Source: Bacillus sp. NTK071 (GTDB lineage Bacteria; Bacillota; Bacilli; Bacillales; Guptibacillaceae). From it: 64,000 nt of DNA. Numbering within the stretch: the stretch's first letter is position 1; the number at the start of each line of letters is the position of its first letter. Made by a program: the position numbers and the translations under genes. The notes beneath the pieces were generated by a model. The model was not told where the DNA came from and did not search any database. It saw only the letters and a program-made list of their open reading frames with translations. Below, piece by piece: positions 26,801 through 36,192 of this stretch. Where the stretch lies: NCBI RefSeq assembly GCF_017303315.1, contig NZ_JAFKOI010000017.1:1-64000 (forward strand). The letters run 5' to 3'.

Positions 26801-28488
26801 AGATTGCCTCCCCTTCCACCTGAATGGAGACACTGCTCTAGTACATCAGCCATTGTTTCAGTGTTCGTTGAAGGTAAAAAAGCACTCTCTTGAATGAACT
26901 GACTCCCATCCTTGATATCATAAATAGGGAATACAATCGCATTCATCAATTGAATAGCGGCCGTTTCACCTTGATCATGAAGAGGTAGTATGCCACCCAT
27001 CCATCTTTGTATCCGCTTCGTCACTTCATCACAATGGGTGTATTCTCGAATCTTCAATCTGCTTGAGCGAATTGGCTTTGTTTCTGGAACATTGTAGCCG
27101 ATTAGTTCAATGATTAGATCTGCATTTGCTACTAGCAATTGCTTTATGATGTTGTAGTTAACATGACCAGTATCCAAATCGCCAATAAAACCTACTATTC
27201 GTTTTGTAGTCTCAGTAGTACCGCTATATTTCGGAAGACGGCTTATTTCTATTGCACTAAACGGATACCTACTCCCCATTTCAGCGATAAAGTTCTTTGG
27301 TTCAAGGGTATCAATTAAAAATGAGTGCGCTTCATTCTGAAAAGGAATACTTGATCCATTAAAATAGTAGATGCTCCATCTTTTCCATTGGAGCCTCCCC
27401 ACTTTCTTTGCTAGTAGAAGATCTGGTTCTGTTATAACTAAAGTAGGTTCATTGAAGAAAGGAACCAGTTCCCAGAAATCTTTCTGAGTGATTTGCCATA
27501 ATCCAGTTGATTCATTATAAATTGGTTTTATACTATGGGGCTCTTCACTAGGAACATAAATAACTTTAGCTCCTTTATTCAGAAGAGAGCGCGTTAGTTG
27601 ATGAGAGAATTTCAGACTACTATCACTGTAATATTCTTTCTCACCTAGGACAATTGTTACGTTCTGTTCGCTGAAATAGTTAGACACTAATGTACGTTGT
27701 TCAATTGCTTTTGTATGTATATCGACTTCTTTTAATTGAGGGATAAGGTCTAGTTTTTCCTTTTTGGTAAGCTCCATTAACTCAATTCGGTCTTGCTGTT
27801 TTTTCCTCAAAAACGGAATACTCATTTTAAGCTTACTTTCTTCTTCTAACCGTGCTAACTCAGCATCTTTTTTATGTTGTAGTGCTTGTTGAATCTTTTC
27901 TTCTAGCTCTATATTCGTTTGATTGATCTGCTCCTTTATTTCCGTTAGGAGGTGCTCTATTCTTACTTCTGTTTCAGTTGGATCTGCGTTTCTCCCAACC
28001 CAGCTCACATAATGAGCGTCGACTCGTTTATCAAGTTCTTCAAATGTAGTAAGAAGAGATGTCCATTGCTTTGTTAAATGAACTGCTTCGTTAAGTTTCT
28101 GAGTAAGAATAATTTTTCCGTTTGGTTTAAGTAGTCTTTTTAAGTTCTCCATAACTTTAGTGTCCGTTACAACCTCAAGACGTTCATCAACAATCACCGT
28201 ATCAAAATAGTTTGTAGGAAAAGAAATGTTATGTGATAAATTTCCTTCCCAAAAAGAAGAAGAACAGTCAAATGACTGATCAACAATGCCAGCGTCATCT
28301 AATTCTAATAGGTTAACCATATCTAAATCATTATCTTTGTTAATAAGAGTCAAGATTCCTGGTGACTGACTAACTTGGAGGATATGGCGACCTGAAGCTC
28401 GAGAACCGCACCATTTTAAACGGGCTATTTGAGATTTAGGCAACGAAAGACGTTTACTTTTCAGGTGTTCTAACTGATTTTTTAACAT
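26797..28488 (-). CDS. Eroded methyltransferase-like / coiled-coil / glycosyltransferase-like fusion protein
   Basis: I do not recognise a named family for this 563-aa protein. Residues about 20-160 resemble a class I SAM methyltransferase by pattern (a beta-alpha start at HILQVSQSPG, a FDTVIVDERLE segment and LLKPNGKIILTQ), but the glycine-rich SAM loop is missing key Gly and acidic residues. A coiled coil follows (about 180-270). The C-terminal part (about 275-555) looks like a degenerate GT-B fold, with IVGFIGDLDTGHVN and a late acidic region. A methyltransferase-like module in a glycan locus may act as a scaffold. It is the first gene of a two-gene unit and its stop overlaps the next start. 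Its architecture parallels the protein encoded at 29390. Confidence 0.55.
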   Translation of the reverse strand: MLKNQLEHLKSKRLSLPKSQIARLKWCGSRASGRHILQVSQSPGILTLINKDNDLDMVNLLELDDAGIVDQSFDCSSSFWEGNLSHNISFPTNYFDTVIVDERLEVVTDTKVMENLKRLLKPNGKIILTQKLNEAVHLTKQWTSLLTTFEELDKRVDAHYVSWVGRNADPTETEVRIEHLLTEIKEQINQTNIELEEKIQQALQHKKDAELARLEEESKLKMSIPFLRKKQQDRIELMELTKKEKLDLIPQLKEVDIHTKAIEQRTLVSNYFSEQNVTIVLGEKEYYSDSSLKFSHQLTRSLLNKGAKVIYVPSEEPHSIKPIYNESTGLWQITQKDFWELVPFFNEPTLVITEPDLLLAKKVGRLQWKRWSIYYFNGSSIPFQNEAHSFLIDTLEPKNFIAEMGSRYPFSAIEISRLPKYSGTTETTKRIVGFIGDLDTGHVNYNIIKQLLVANADLIIELIGYNVPETKPIRSSRLKIREYTHCDEVTKRIQRWMGGILPLHDQGETAAIQLMNAIVFPIYDIKDGSQFIQESAFLPSTNTETMADVLEQCLHSGGRGGNL

Positions 28489-28614
28489 GCCATTCTCCTG
28501 TTTATACTGCTCATGCAGCTTAATAATTAGATACCATTTATTAGCATTATATATGATTCAGCATGTTCAAAAAAGGCTAGCATCCTAATTTGTTAAACTA
28601 TTGACGTTATTGAT

Positions 28615-28647
28615 TGAAAAAGCTGCCGGATTACTTATCCGACAGCT
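28615..28647 (-). terminator. Intrinsic terminator
   Basis: A stem of AGCTG(T/C)CGGAT and ATCCGGCAGCT followed by a T run on the minus strand. It ends the unit that includes the gene at 28667. Confidence 0.85.
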
Positions 28648-28666
28648 CTCTCTTTCAACGAATGTT

Positions 28667-29371
28667 CTAGCCCCAGAAATTACTGAGGATTTGATTCTTC
28701 TCATTCTCATCTTCAATCAGTCCATCAATATATCGGTTCTCAAATGAAGTCGACATATTATTAGAGTGAATTACCTGAACATAGTTCCTCGGCTCTAATA
28801 ATTCATGTTTCAAATTATGAACGGAAAGATGACCTTTTACAGGGTGACGCTTCCCTTCAAGATACTCAGCTACATTGTAAATTAAAGTGTAGAAAGGAGG
28901 AGACTGAATCTTTGCAGTCGCCACTTTATCTGAATACTCGTCATAGAAGTAGCCAAACTGATTGATAAGAGCCTCAGTACCTTGCTGTGGTTGATGATTC
29001 TTTAGAAATTCAAAATAACCTTTATGGTACATATCATCAGAGTCAATTCGAGCAAAATAAACTTCGTCATAATCCTGAATTTCTCGTTCAAGTGTTTTGT
29101 TGTATGCATTCTTAGGCACAAACTTAATGTTTTCTGGAAGTGGATCATGTTGTTTAAGAGCGTTTAATACATGTTCTTCTGAGCGTTGATCATATTGAAG
29201 GATCGTAGTGAAGTCTTGATTTGTTTGAGCTTTAAGACTTCTACACGTATATTTCATAAAGATCCCCATGCGATGGTCAATCCATTCCTTCGTTAAACGA
29301 TTGTCATTCACGTCTGTTAACGCCCAGTTATTAAATGCGATTGGTACTAAAATCTTACGTTTCACCATCAT
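28667..29371 (-). CDS. Putative rhamnosyltransferase-family (GT-A-like) glycosyltransferase
   Basis: A soluble protein of about 234 aa resembling the 'putative rhamnosyl transferase' family. It has an N-terminal IAFNNWALTD segment, a DRRMG-like region (DHRMGIFMKYTCRSL), and the metal-binding ARIDSDDMYH, which looks like a GT-A DxD motif. Donor and acceptor are unknown. Three successive starts (GTG 29374, ATG 29371, ATG 29368) lie 1, 4 and 7 nt from GGGAG; I give the middle one, but 29368 has the best spacing. It lies 18 bp downstream of the next gene. Confidence 0.7.
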   Translation of the reverse strand: MMVKRKILVPIAFNNWALTDVNDNRLTKEWIDHRMGIFMKYTCRSLKAQTNQDFTTILQYDQRSEEHVLNALKQHDPLPENIKFVPKNAYNKTLEREIQDYDEVYFARIDSDDMYHKGYFEFLKNHQPQQGTEALINQFGYFYDEYSDKVATAKIQSPPFYTLIYNVAEYLEGKRHPVKGHLSVHNLKHELLEPRNYVQVIHSNNMSTSFENRYIDGLIEDENEKNQILSNFWG

Positions 29372-29389
29372 CACTCTCCCGAGAATATT

Positions 29390-31510
29390 CTAGTTGTTTG
29401 CTACGACATTTGCCACGATCATTTCAGCCATTTGCTGAGCACCATTTTCTTTCATAAGGGCAAGCGCATTCTTTCTCATGTCGCGATTGTTATCTTCATC
29501 TAACGCTTTTTCAATCGCTTGTTCAAAGTCAGAAGCTCCAGGCTCTCTTAACACAATAGCCGCTCCAGCATTTCCTGCAATCATTGCTCTAGCTACTTGG
29601 TCATCCGTCTTCGTGTTTTCATTTGGAATTAAGATAGAAGGAACGCCAAAGTACATTACTTCATGGAACGTGTTGTACCCAGTCGCTGTAACGATTAAAT
29701 CAAACGCATTGAAATAAATTGAGTTGGGATAGTCCCTTAGCGTGAGAACACGATCCATTTTAAGATCCATTCGGTTACCGATAATGGATTCGCCAATTAC
29801 AACAAAGACATCTTCTCTCTTCAGTAGCTCATTTAGCAAGATTGAAATGGTCGAATGGATGTCGTTGATTTTACCTGCACCTAGTTGCACGTACACCATC
29901 TTCATGCCTTCTGGAATATTCCACTGACGACGTACGCTTTCTCTGTCCTTAAGTTCTTCTCGGTCAAGATAAAGCACTGGCTCACAGTATGTTTTAATGC
30001 CCTCTTTACGCAAACTGTTTTCCCCACCAGCTTCACCAGGCACATACACTTCATCAAATTCACTTTCCTTCGATTCAACAAGCTCTGCCTTTCCTTCTTT
30101 ATGCTGACCTCGTTTAACCCAAATTTTCCTAAGACCATCTTTTTTACGCATGGAAGCAACAAGCCCTGCATATGGAAATGCACCATCAAACACAATCGTT
30201 TCTGGTTGGTGGATACTAATGACTGTTTCAAGATGGTCACGCAACATAGCATTCCATTGTTTCGCACTCATTTCTTTTGGAAATAGCATTTTCGAAGGTA
30301 AATGATACCCAAGAAAACCTTCCTGTAGAATTAGGTGCATGGCTGAACTTGTTGTGTGGAAAATGATTTTCTTTGAAGGATCAATACGCTTCACTCGTCT
30401 TGCTATCGCAAGCAAGCGAGTCAAATGACCGAGTCCAGCACCGTTTGTAGGGACAAAAAGAATCGCGTTGCCATCATCAATCGGTTCAACTTCAAACGAT
30501 CCTGATCCATTTTTAATACGCCCTAATTTACCATTCTTCGCATCACGGTAAATTTGAAGCAAGCGCTTCGGAAGGCGAATGGCTCGACCAAAGGATTTCG
30601 AAGAACCCATAACAGCATCACCAATTAGGTACCTTGCGGATGCATTGGAATTCATATGGTTAACGATATGTTGCGCTCGATTATATTTCTGGGTTACTTG
30701 CGCAAGCTGTTTATCTTTCTTTCTCGATTCATTGGTTACACTTTTCAACTGTTCGTTGAGTTCGCGAATCTGGAATTGCTGTTGAATAACCTGATCAAGA
30801 TTTTGATTCGCTACAGCTTTCGCAATAACGTCTTCCTGGTCTTCACTTTTCGTTTGTACTTCCTGCTCGCTTACACTCAACTTTTGAAGAGCTTTCTCCA
30901 ATTTGAGAATGGATGCTAGCAGGTCGCTTGTCACTTCTTGCTTAATACGGTCTTTTGACACGACAGTACGTGGTTCACCAAAGAAGTAGAAATAACCGTC
31001 TTCGAAGCCCATTGAAGTTGCAACAAAAAATTGATTTAAACAAAGCACAACTTCTGAAATGTCTTCAGTACCACTATTCAAAGGTAATTTCACAACAAGC
31101 GACCCGTTCAGTTCTTCTGCTAGAAGTGTATAAACACCTTTCAGGAAAGCTTCTTCAAAGAAACGTTTTGTAAAAGTTCCCTCCAGAATAATCATATCCG
31201 ATTTGTAAGACCTGAGCCTCTCTGGATCATAGAAATTAATCTGCTGAAGTGTTAACTTCTCCTGAAGCTCACGTGGCAATGAACGATAGGCTTCACTTTT
31301 TGATTGCAATTCCTCATCATAACGAACGAGCTCAAAGACCTGTTGATCAAGCTTTACAAGTTCCAGTGAAGATTGTGTTTCCCCATTTCCAGAAAGAACA
31401 AGAAGGGAATTTGCTTTTTTCCCGTGTGAAACCAATTTATTATTTAAGCTACCCTCATTAATAGAAACTTCGATATTTTCTGTATAAAATGGGCTAACAT
31501 CAAAATTCAT
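29390..31510 (-). CDS. N-terminal methyltransferase-like / coiled-coil / C-terminal GT28-type glycosyltransferase
   Basis: This 706-aa protein has three parts. Residues about 30-190 show a methyltransferase-like pattern (LLVLSGNGETQ, SDMIILEGTF, LNGSLVVKLP) with no intact SAM-binding glycine motif. Residues about 195-290 are coiled coil. Residues about 345-700 form a MurG/GT28-like GT-B domain with VPTNGAGLGHLTRLLAIARR at the start and IVTATGYNTFHEVMYFGVPS near the donor site. The GT domain looks functional; the N-terminal module may be structural. AAAGGAG lies upstream of the ATG. It shares domain order with the protein at 26797. Confidence 0.72.
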   Translation of the reverse strand: MNFDVSPFYTENIEVSINEGSLNNKLVSHGKKANSLLVLSGNGETQSSLELVKLDQQVFELVRYDEELQSKSEAYRSLPRELQEKLTLQQINFYDPERLRSYKSDMIILEGTFTKRFFEEAFLKGVYTLLAEELNGSLVVKLPLNSGTEDISEVVLCLNQFFVATSMGFEDGYFYFFGEPRTVVSKDRIKQEVTSDLLASILKLEKALQKLSVSEQEVQTKSEDQEDVIAKAVANQNLDQVIQQQFQIRELNEQLKSVTNESRKKDKQLAQVTQKYNRAQHIVNHMNSNASARYLIGDAVMGSSKSFGRAIRLPKRLLQIYRDAKNGKLGRIKNGSGSFEVEPIDDGNAILFVPTNGAGLGHLTRLLAIARRVKRIDPSKKIIFHTTSSAMHLILQEGFLGYHLPSKMLFPKEMSAKQWNAMLRDHLETVISIHQPETIVFDGAFPYAGLVASMRKKDGLRKIWVKRGQHKEGKAELVESKESEFDEVYVPGEAGGENSLRKEGIKTYCEPVLYLDREELKDRESVRRQWNIPEGMKMVYVQLGAGKINDIHSTISILLNELLKREDVFVVIGESIIGNRMDLKMDRVLTLRDYPNSIYFNAFDLIVTATGYNTFHEVMYFGVPSILIPNENTKTDDQVARAMIAGNAGAAIVLREPGASDFEQAIEKALDEDNNRDMRKNALALMKENGAQQMAEMIVANVVANN

Positions 31511-31533
31511 TCAGAATTCTCCTTTTACTTCAA

Positions 31534-32904
31534 TTACTTTGGATTGACGCTTGAATTTTCTTCAACATTCGTAGGTAAATCAAAGTTCTGCTGTCCGCCT
31601 AAAAGCGTTACTTTACCTTTCGAATCTTTGTAGTTCTTCGTCACATTCCGTGTGTCGTATATAAGCTTCGAACGTTCGATAACATAATCATAGTCAACTG
31701 TTGTATGGTTAGTTGCAATCACAACCAAATCAGCATCATCTAGATTCTGATCGTTCAGTTCCACGGAATAAACCACTTCATCTCCATTCTTGAAGCTAGA
31801 AACGAAAGGATCATGATAATACACATGAGCACCTTTGTCTTCAAGAAGGCGATAAATTTCAAGTGCAGGAGATTCACGGAGATCATCGATATCTTTCTTA
31901 TAGGCCATACCGAGAATAAAGATCTTAGAGCCTTTAATAGATTTCTCATTATCGTTCAATATATCTGCTGCCTGGTTAAGTGCGTATCTTGGCATATTAC
32001 CATTTACATCACTTGCAAGCTCGATGAATCGATTGTAGAAGTTAAACATTTTTGCTTTCCAAGAAAGATAAGCTGGATCAAGTGGGATACAGTGTCCGCC
32101 AATTCCTGGTCCAGGATAAAAAGGCATATAACCAAACGGCTTGGTCGCTGCTGCATCAATCACTTCCCACGCATTAATTCCCATGCGATCACACATCATT
32201 GTAAGCTCATTAACAAGTCCGATGTTTACACTACGGAACGTGTTTTCAAGTAGCTTCACCATTTCCGCAACGCTTGTTGAGCTAACAGGAACGATGTTTT
32301 CGAGGAAAGAGCTATAAAGAGCAACACCAAGTTCAAGACATGGTTTTGTTGCGCCACCAAGTACTTTTGGTGTGTTCTTTGTATTGAACTGCTGGTTACC
32401 TGGATCAACACGCTCAGGTGAGAAACAAAGGAAAAAATCTTCTCCAGCACGGAAAGAAGTTTGTTCTTCAATAACAGCTTTGATTAACTCATCCGTTGTT
32501 CCTGGATACGTTGTACTTTCAAGAACAACAAGCGTTCCTTCTGTCATATACTCAACTAACTTTTCTACAACAGCATTGATATACGAAACATCTGGTTCTT
32601 TCGTTTTCGCAAGTGGTGTAGGTACGCAAATGCTTACGGCATCAAGTTTCGAGATAACTGAAAAATCATCTCCCGGGAAAAAGTTTTTACCGATGATTGC
32701 TTCAACTTGCTCATCGGAAATATCCATTACGTAACTCTTCCCTTTACTTAGGATGTCCATCTTCTCTGTAGATACATCGATTCCATATACTTCAAAGCCT
32801 TTTTGAGCCATTTCGACAGCAAGCGGAAGGCCTACATATCCGAGTCCAATAACTCCAACACGTGCATTACCTGTTTCAAACTTATTTAACAAAGATTCCT
32901 TCAT
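31534..32904 (-). CDS. UDP-GlcNAc/UDP-sugar 6-dehydrogenase (WbpA-like)
   Basis: An NAD-dependent nucleotide-sugar dehydrogenase that oxidises C6 to a carboxylate, making a uronic-acid donor. The 456-aa protein has the Rossmann GLGYVGLPLA, VCVPTP-type and SPERVDPG motifs, and the catalytic Cys in PGIGGHCIPLDP. WbpA-type features (the GFGYMPFYPGPG context) suggest UDP-GlcNAc as substrate, giving UDP-GlcNAcA, but UDP-glucose cannot be excluded. The start at 32904 is preferred because AAAGG lies 9 nt upstream; the earlier ATG abuts it. It is coupled to the following wecC-like gene. Confidence 0.85.
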   Translation of the reverse strand: MKESLLNKFETGNARVGVIGLGYVGLPLAVEMAQKGFEVYGIDVSTEKMDILSKGKSYVMDISDEQVEAIIGKNFFPGDDFSVISKLDAVSICVPTPLAKTKEPDVSYINAVVEKLVEYMTEGTLVVLESTTYPGTTDELIKAVIEEQTSFRAGEDFFLCFSPERVDPGNQQFNTKNTPKVLGGATKPCLELGVALYSSFLENIVPVSSTSVAEMVKLLENTFRSVNIGLVNELTMMCDRMGINAWEVIDAAATKPFGYMPFYPGPGIGGHCIPLDPAYLSWKAKMFNFYNRFIELASDVNGNMPRYALNQAADILNDNEKSIKGSKIFILGMAYKKDIDDLRESPALEIYRLLEDKGAHVYYHDPFVSSFKNGDEVVYSVELNDQNLDDADLVVIATNHTTVDYDYVIERSKLIYDTRNVTKNYKDSKGKVTLLGGQQNFDLPTNVEENSSVNPK

Positions 32905-32916
32905 CTCATTCATCCT

Positions 32917-34200
32917 TTATAAATGTAATAAATTCGTGTTGATTTGGGATTTCCCCACTTTTTCATACTGAAATCCAGCATTTTCTGCCTTTTCTTTGTC
33001 AATCATATTCTTAGTATCGTATAGCAAAGCATGACGCATAAGAGGCGTTAGTGCTCTAAAATCAAGCTCTTTATACTCATTGTGATCGGTCAACAGAACA
33101 AGACAATCGGCATTTTGAACAGTTTGTTCGACTGTCTCACATTGATTGTCAATTCGTTTATCTAACACATATGGATCATGAACCGAGCAGCTAATTCCCA
33201 TCTCTTTTAAGTGCTGCAAAATAGTAATCGACGGACTTTCACGTGCATCGCCAATGTTTCCTTTATAAGCTAGTCCAAGCAGCGCAACTTTTGGTTTATC
33301 AATACCCTCAATACGCTCCTGGATTTGTTCTGCAATAATTTCTGGAACACCATCATTAATGGATCGCGCTGTCTTAATAAGCGTCGCATCTTCCGGACTA
33401 GCTTCAACAAGAAACCAGGGATCTACTGCGATACAGTGTCCACCAACTCCAGGACCAGGCGAGTGCACATTTACTCTTGGATGGCAGTTGGCCAATTCAA
33501 CAGCTTTCCAAATATCGCAACCTACATTTTCTGCAATCCGAGCAAGCTCATTTGCAAGTGCAATATTCACATCACGATACGTGTTTTCCATTAATTTTAC
33601 CATTTCTGCTGTTGTTGCATCCGTTTGGTGGATAATTCCTTTTACAAAGATTTTGTAAATTCGCTCCGTCATGATACTCGACTCAGCATTAACTCCTCCA
33701 ACAATGCGGTTATTATTAACAAGTTCCTCTAGCAGCTTACCAGGTAAGACCCGTTCAGGAGAGTAAGCTACATGAAGATCCTTACCAACTTTTAACCCTG
33801 TTTCCTCAAGAATAGGGGCAAGAACCTTTAACGTTGTTCCAGGTGGGCTTGTTGATTCAAGAACAACAAGATTTCCCCTTTCTAGAAATGGATTGATCAT
33901 CTCTGTAGCAGACCTAACATAGTTCAAGTTTGCACTTTTGTCAGGATTAACAGGTGTCGGTACTGCAATAATAAAGCCATCTGCAGGTACCGGCGTTGTG
34001 CCAAACGTTAAGTTACCAGAATCAATCGCTTCGATAAGCATATCGCCTAGTCCAGGCTCTTCAATATGAAGTGCCTTATTCTGTAACGTCTCAACTACTT
34101 GCTCATTTATATCGACACCATGGACCTGAACTCCATGCTTTGCGAACATCACAGCAGTAGGTAGGCCAATGTATCCTAAGCCCATTACGACAAGTTTCAT
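32917..34200 (-). CDS. wecC: UDP-N-acetyl-D-mannosamine dehydrogenase
   Basis: Oxidises UDP-ManNAc to UDP-ManNAcA. The 427-aa enzyme shows GLGYIGLPTA, PTPVNPDKSA, SPERVLPG and the WecC-type active site NCHPRVNVHSPGPGVGGHC, whose Cys is the nucleophile. Together with MnaA (40342), which makes UDP-ManNAc, it gives a complete route to a ManNAcA-containing, acidic wall polymer. GAGGAG lies upstream of the ATG. It lies upstream of the second dehydrogenase in the same operon. Confidence 0.9.
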   Translation of the reverse strand: MKLVVMGLGYIGLPTAVMFAKHGVQVHGVDINEQVVETLQNKALHIEEPGLGDMLIEAIDSGNLTFGTTPVPADGFIIAVPTPVNPDKSANLNYVRSATEMINPFLERGNLVVLESTSPPGTTLKVLAPILEETGLKVGKDLHVAYSPERVLPGKLLEELVNNNRIVGGVNAESSIMTERIYKIFVKGIIHQTDATTAEMVKLMENTYRDVNIALANELARIAENVGCDIWKAVELANCHPRVNVHSPGPGVGGHCIAVDPWFLVEASPEDATLIKTARSINDGVPEIIAEQIQERIEGIDKPKVALLGLAYKGNIGDARESPSITILQHLKEMGISCSVHDPYVLDKRIDNQCETVEQTVQNADCLVLLTDHNEYKELDFRALTPLMRHALLYDTKNMIDKEKAENAGFQYEKVGKSQINTNLLHL

Positions 34201-34261
34201 AATTTACAACTCCTCACTTACGGTCCTCAATTTCAGAATTAGCGCTGCGTTTGTGTTTCTT

Positions 34262-35470
34262 TTAAGGAAGCAGCTCATTGTACATATGAATGAGCTTGCG
34301 TGATTCATTTGGCCAATTCAACACTTTACTTGCTTCGTGACATTTTTGAACATAATAGTTCCTTCTTTGCCCAATCGCCTTAATTGCCCTTACAATGGCC
34401 TCTTCCGTTTCGTCGATGGCTAATCCAAAATCATATTCCTCTAATAGATAGGCTTTCCCTGGATGATTAGAAGATACTACAGGGAGTCCCATAAGCATGT
34501 ATTCGAAGATCTTGTTCGGTGTCGAGTAATAATTATTTTTACTAACATTCTCATACATCACGAGACCGATATCCGCTTCTTTTGTGAGTGAAAGAATCTC
34601 TGCAGGAGATACTTTAGGATGAAAGTGCACGCGAGAATCAAGTTGCTCTTCTTTAACCAGTTTTTCAAGATCTCCTTTTATGTCACCATCACCAAGTAGA
34701 ACAAGATGAAAATATTCATCCAACTGCTTCATTGCTTTCACACAAAGCTCAATACCTCTATTCCTTGAGAATCCACCTTGATACAAAAGCACAATCTTAT
34801 CAGTGCTTAATCCATATAGATGGTGAAAATAATGATCATTCTTTCGTTCCTTCTCATGGCGTAACAGCGGAATATTCTGCAAATAAATAGCAGCCGGTAA
34901 TTCACCATACCGGCTCTTGAACTTATCTAACAAGAATGGATTAACGGAAATGAGCCGATCGACTTGTTTAAGCAGCTTTCCTTCAATAAAGTAACCGTAG
35001 CGTCTATCTAGCTTATTTCGTCCTGTCATTTCGTTAAAAAGCTCATGTGAATCATACACTAACTTACATCCAAAATGCTCAGCCAACCGTTTGCCTGCAG
35101 GAAGCGTATTTAAATCATGACAGTGAACAGCATCAATTTGATGAGACGCCATCACCTGCTTCACTTTTTTGTAGAATTCGTACCCGGCATACTGATCTTT
35201 GGCAAGTTTGATTAGTGGACTCCTCACTACTTTCGTTACAAAGGATGGCTTTCTTGATGGTCCGTTCGCCATTCCTTTCTTTGCTTGCTTTGTTGAGATC
35301 GATAACTTGATAATATCGATCAACTCATGCAAGAACGTGGGCTCAGTATCGTGCTCATTCAAGCAGCAGATCGTCACCCTATAACCACTTTCTGCAAGCG
35401 CAATAGCTTCACGCTGAACCCTCGCATCGTAATCAATGTCTTTAAACAAAACCATAAGAATCTGCTTCAT
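34262..35470 (-). CDS. GT4-family glycosyltransferase
   Basis: A 402-aa GT-B glycosyltransferase. The N-terminal half contains YDARVQREAIALAESGY and AVHCHDLNTLPAGK; the C-terminal domain has LLYQGGFSRNRGIEL and PNKIFEYMLMGLPVV before an EYDFG segment. Its ATG overlaps the stop of the ABC ATPase gene (ATGA), so export and this transfer step are co-expressed. The sugar is unknown. Confidence 0.88.
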   Translation of the reverse strand: MKQILMVLFKDIDYDARVQREAIALAESGYRVTICCLNEHDTEPTFLHELIDIIKLSISTKQAKKGMANGPSRKPSFVTKVVRSPLIKLAKDQYAGYEFYKKVKQVMASHQIDAVHCHDLNTLPAGKRLAEHFGCKLVYDSHELFNEMTGRNKLDRRYGYFIEGKLLKQVDRLISVNPFLLDKFKSRYGELPAAIYLQNIPLLRHEKERKNDHYFHHLYGLSTDKIVLLYQGGFSRNRGIELCVKAMKQLDEYFHLVLLGDGDIKGDLEKLVKEEQLDSRVHFHPKVSPAEILSLTKEADIGLVMYENVSKNNYYSTPNKIFEYMLMGLPVVSSNHPGKAYLLEEYDFGLAIDETEEAIVRAIKAIGQRRNYYVQKCHEASKVLNWPNESRKLIHMYNELLP

Positions 35471-36192
35471 TTGCGTTTAGCCTTCATAAATTCATCATAC
35501 TGCTCAACGATTTCTTTTGTATCTCCCACAGCTTTCTGTTCACCGCGATGAATCCAAACAACCCGGTCGCAAATTTGCTTCACAAGTCCTGAGGAATGTG
35601 TCACAAGAATAACTGTCCGATCCTGTTGAATCTTTTCTAGAATCGCATCCTTGCATTTCTTTTGAAATGCAGAGTCTCCAACGCCCAAAACCTCATCAAT
35701 TAATAAAATTTCTGGATCAAGCATGATGGCAGTCGAGAAGGCGAGTCTAGCCTTCATCCCAGACGAATAAGTTCTAACAGGCTTATATATAAAATCGTCT
35801 AACTCTGAAAACTCAATGATGGATTCGAGATTGTCATCTATCTTCTTTTTGCGATTCCCTAAAAGCAAAGCATTAAGATAGATATTCTCAATCCCTGATA
35901 ATTCCGGCTGAAATCCTGCCCCAAGTGAAAGCAACATTGGACGCTTTCCTTCCACATGGTAATCGCCCTTATCAGGTTCAATTAAGCCACTCATCAGTTT
36001 CAAGAGAGTACTCTTACCCGATCCATTCCGTCCAATAATACCGAGTACTTCACCTTTTTTCACTGTAAAATCCAGGCCTTTTAACGCCCAGAATTGCTTT
36101 TTATTCTTGCTGATTAATTGTTTAATTGGATTATCTGAGTGCTCCGGATACGAAACCCATATGTTATTAAGTTCAATGATGTCCTTTTTCAA
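35467..36192 (-). CDS. ABC exporter ATPase for wall polymer (TagH/Wzt-like)
   Basis: Powers export of the lipid-linked polymer with the permease encoded just upstream. The 241-aa protein has Walker A GRNGSGKS (54-61), the unusual polysaccharide-exporter signature YSSGMKA (142-148) and Walker B EILLIDEVL (161-169). It lacks the C-terminal extension of B. subtilis TagH (527 aa), so I leave the symbol blank. It begins with TTG immediately after the permease stop codon, with AAGGTGA as ribosome site. Confidence 0.9.
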   Translation of the reverse strand: MKKDIIELNNIWVSYPEHSDNPIKQLISKNKKQFWALKGLDFTVKKGEVLGIIGRNGSGKSTLLKLMSGLIEPDKGDYHVEGKRPMLLSLGAGFQPELSGIENIYLNALLLGNRKKKIDDNLESIIEFSELDDFIYKPVRTYSSGMKARLAFSTAIMLDPEILLIDEVLGVGDSAFQKKCKDAILEKIQQDRTVILVTHSSGLVKQICDRVVWIHRGEQKAVGDTKEIVEQYDEFMKAKRK

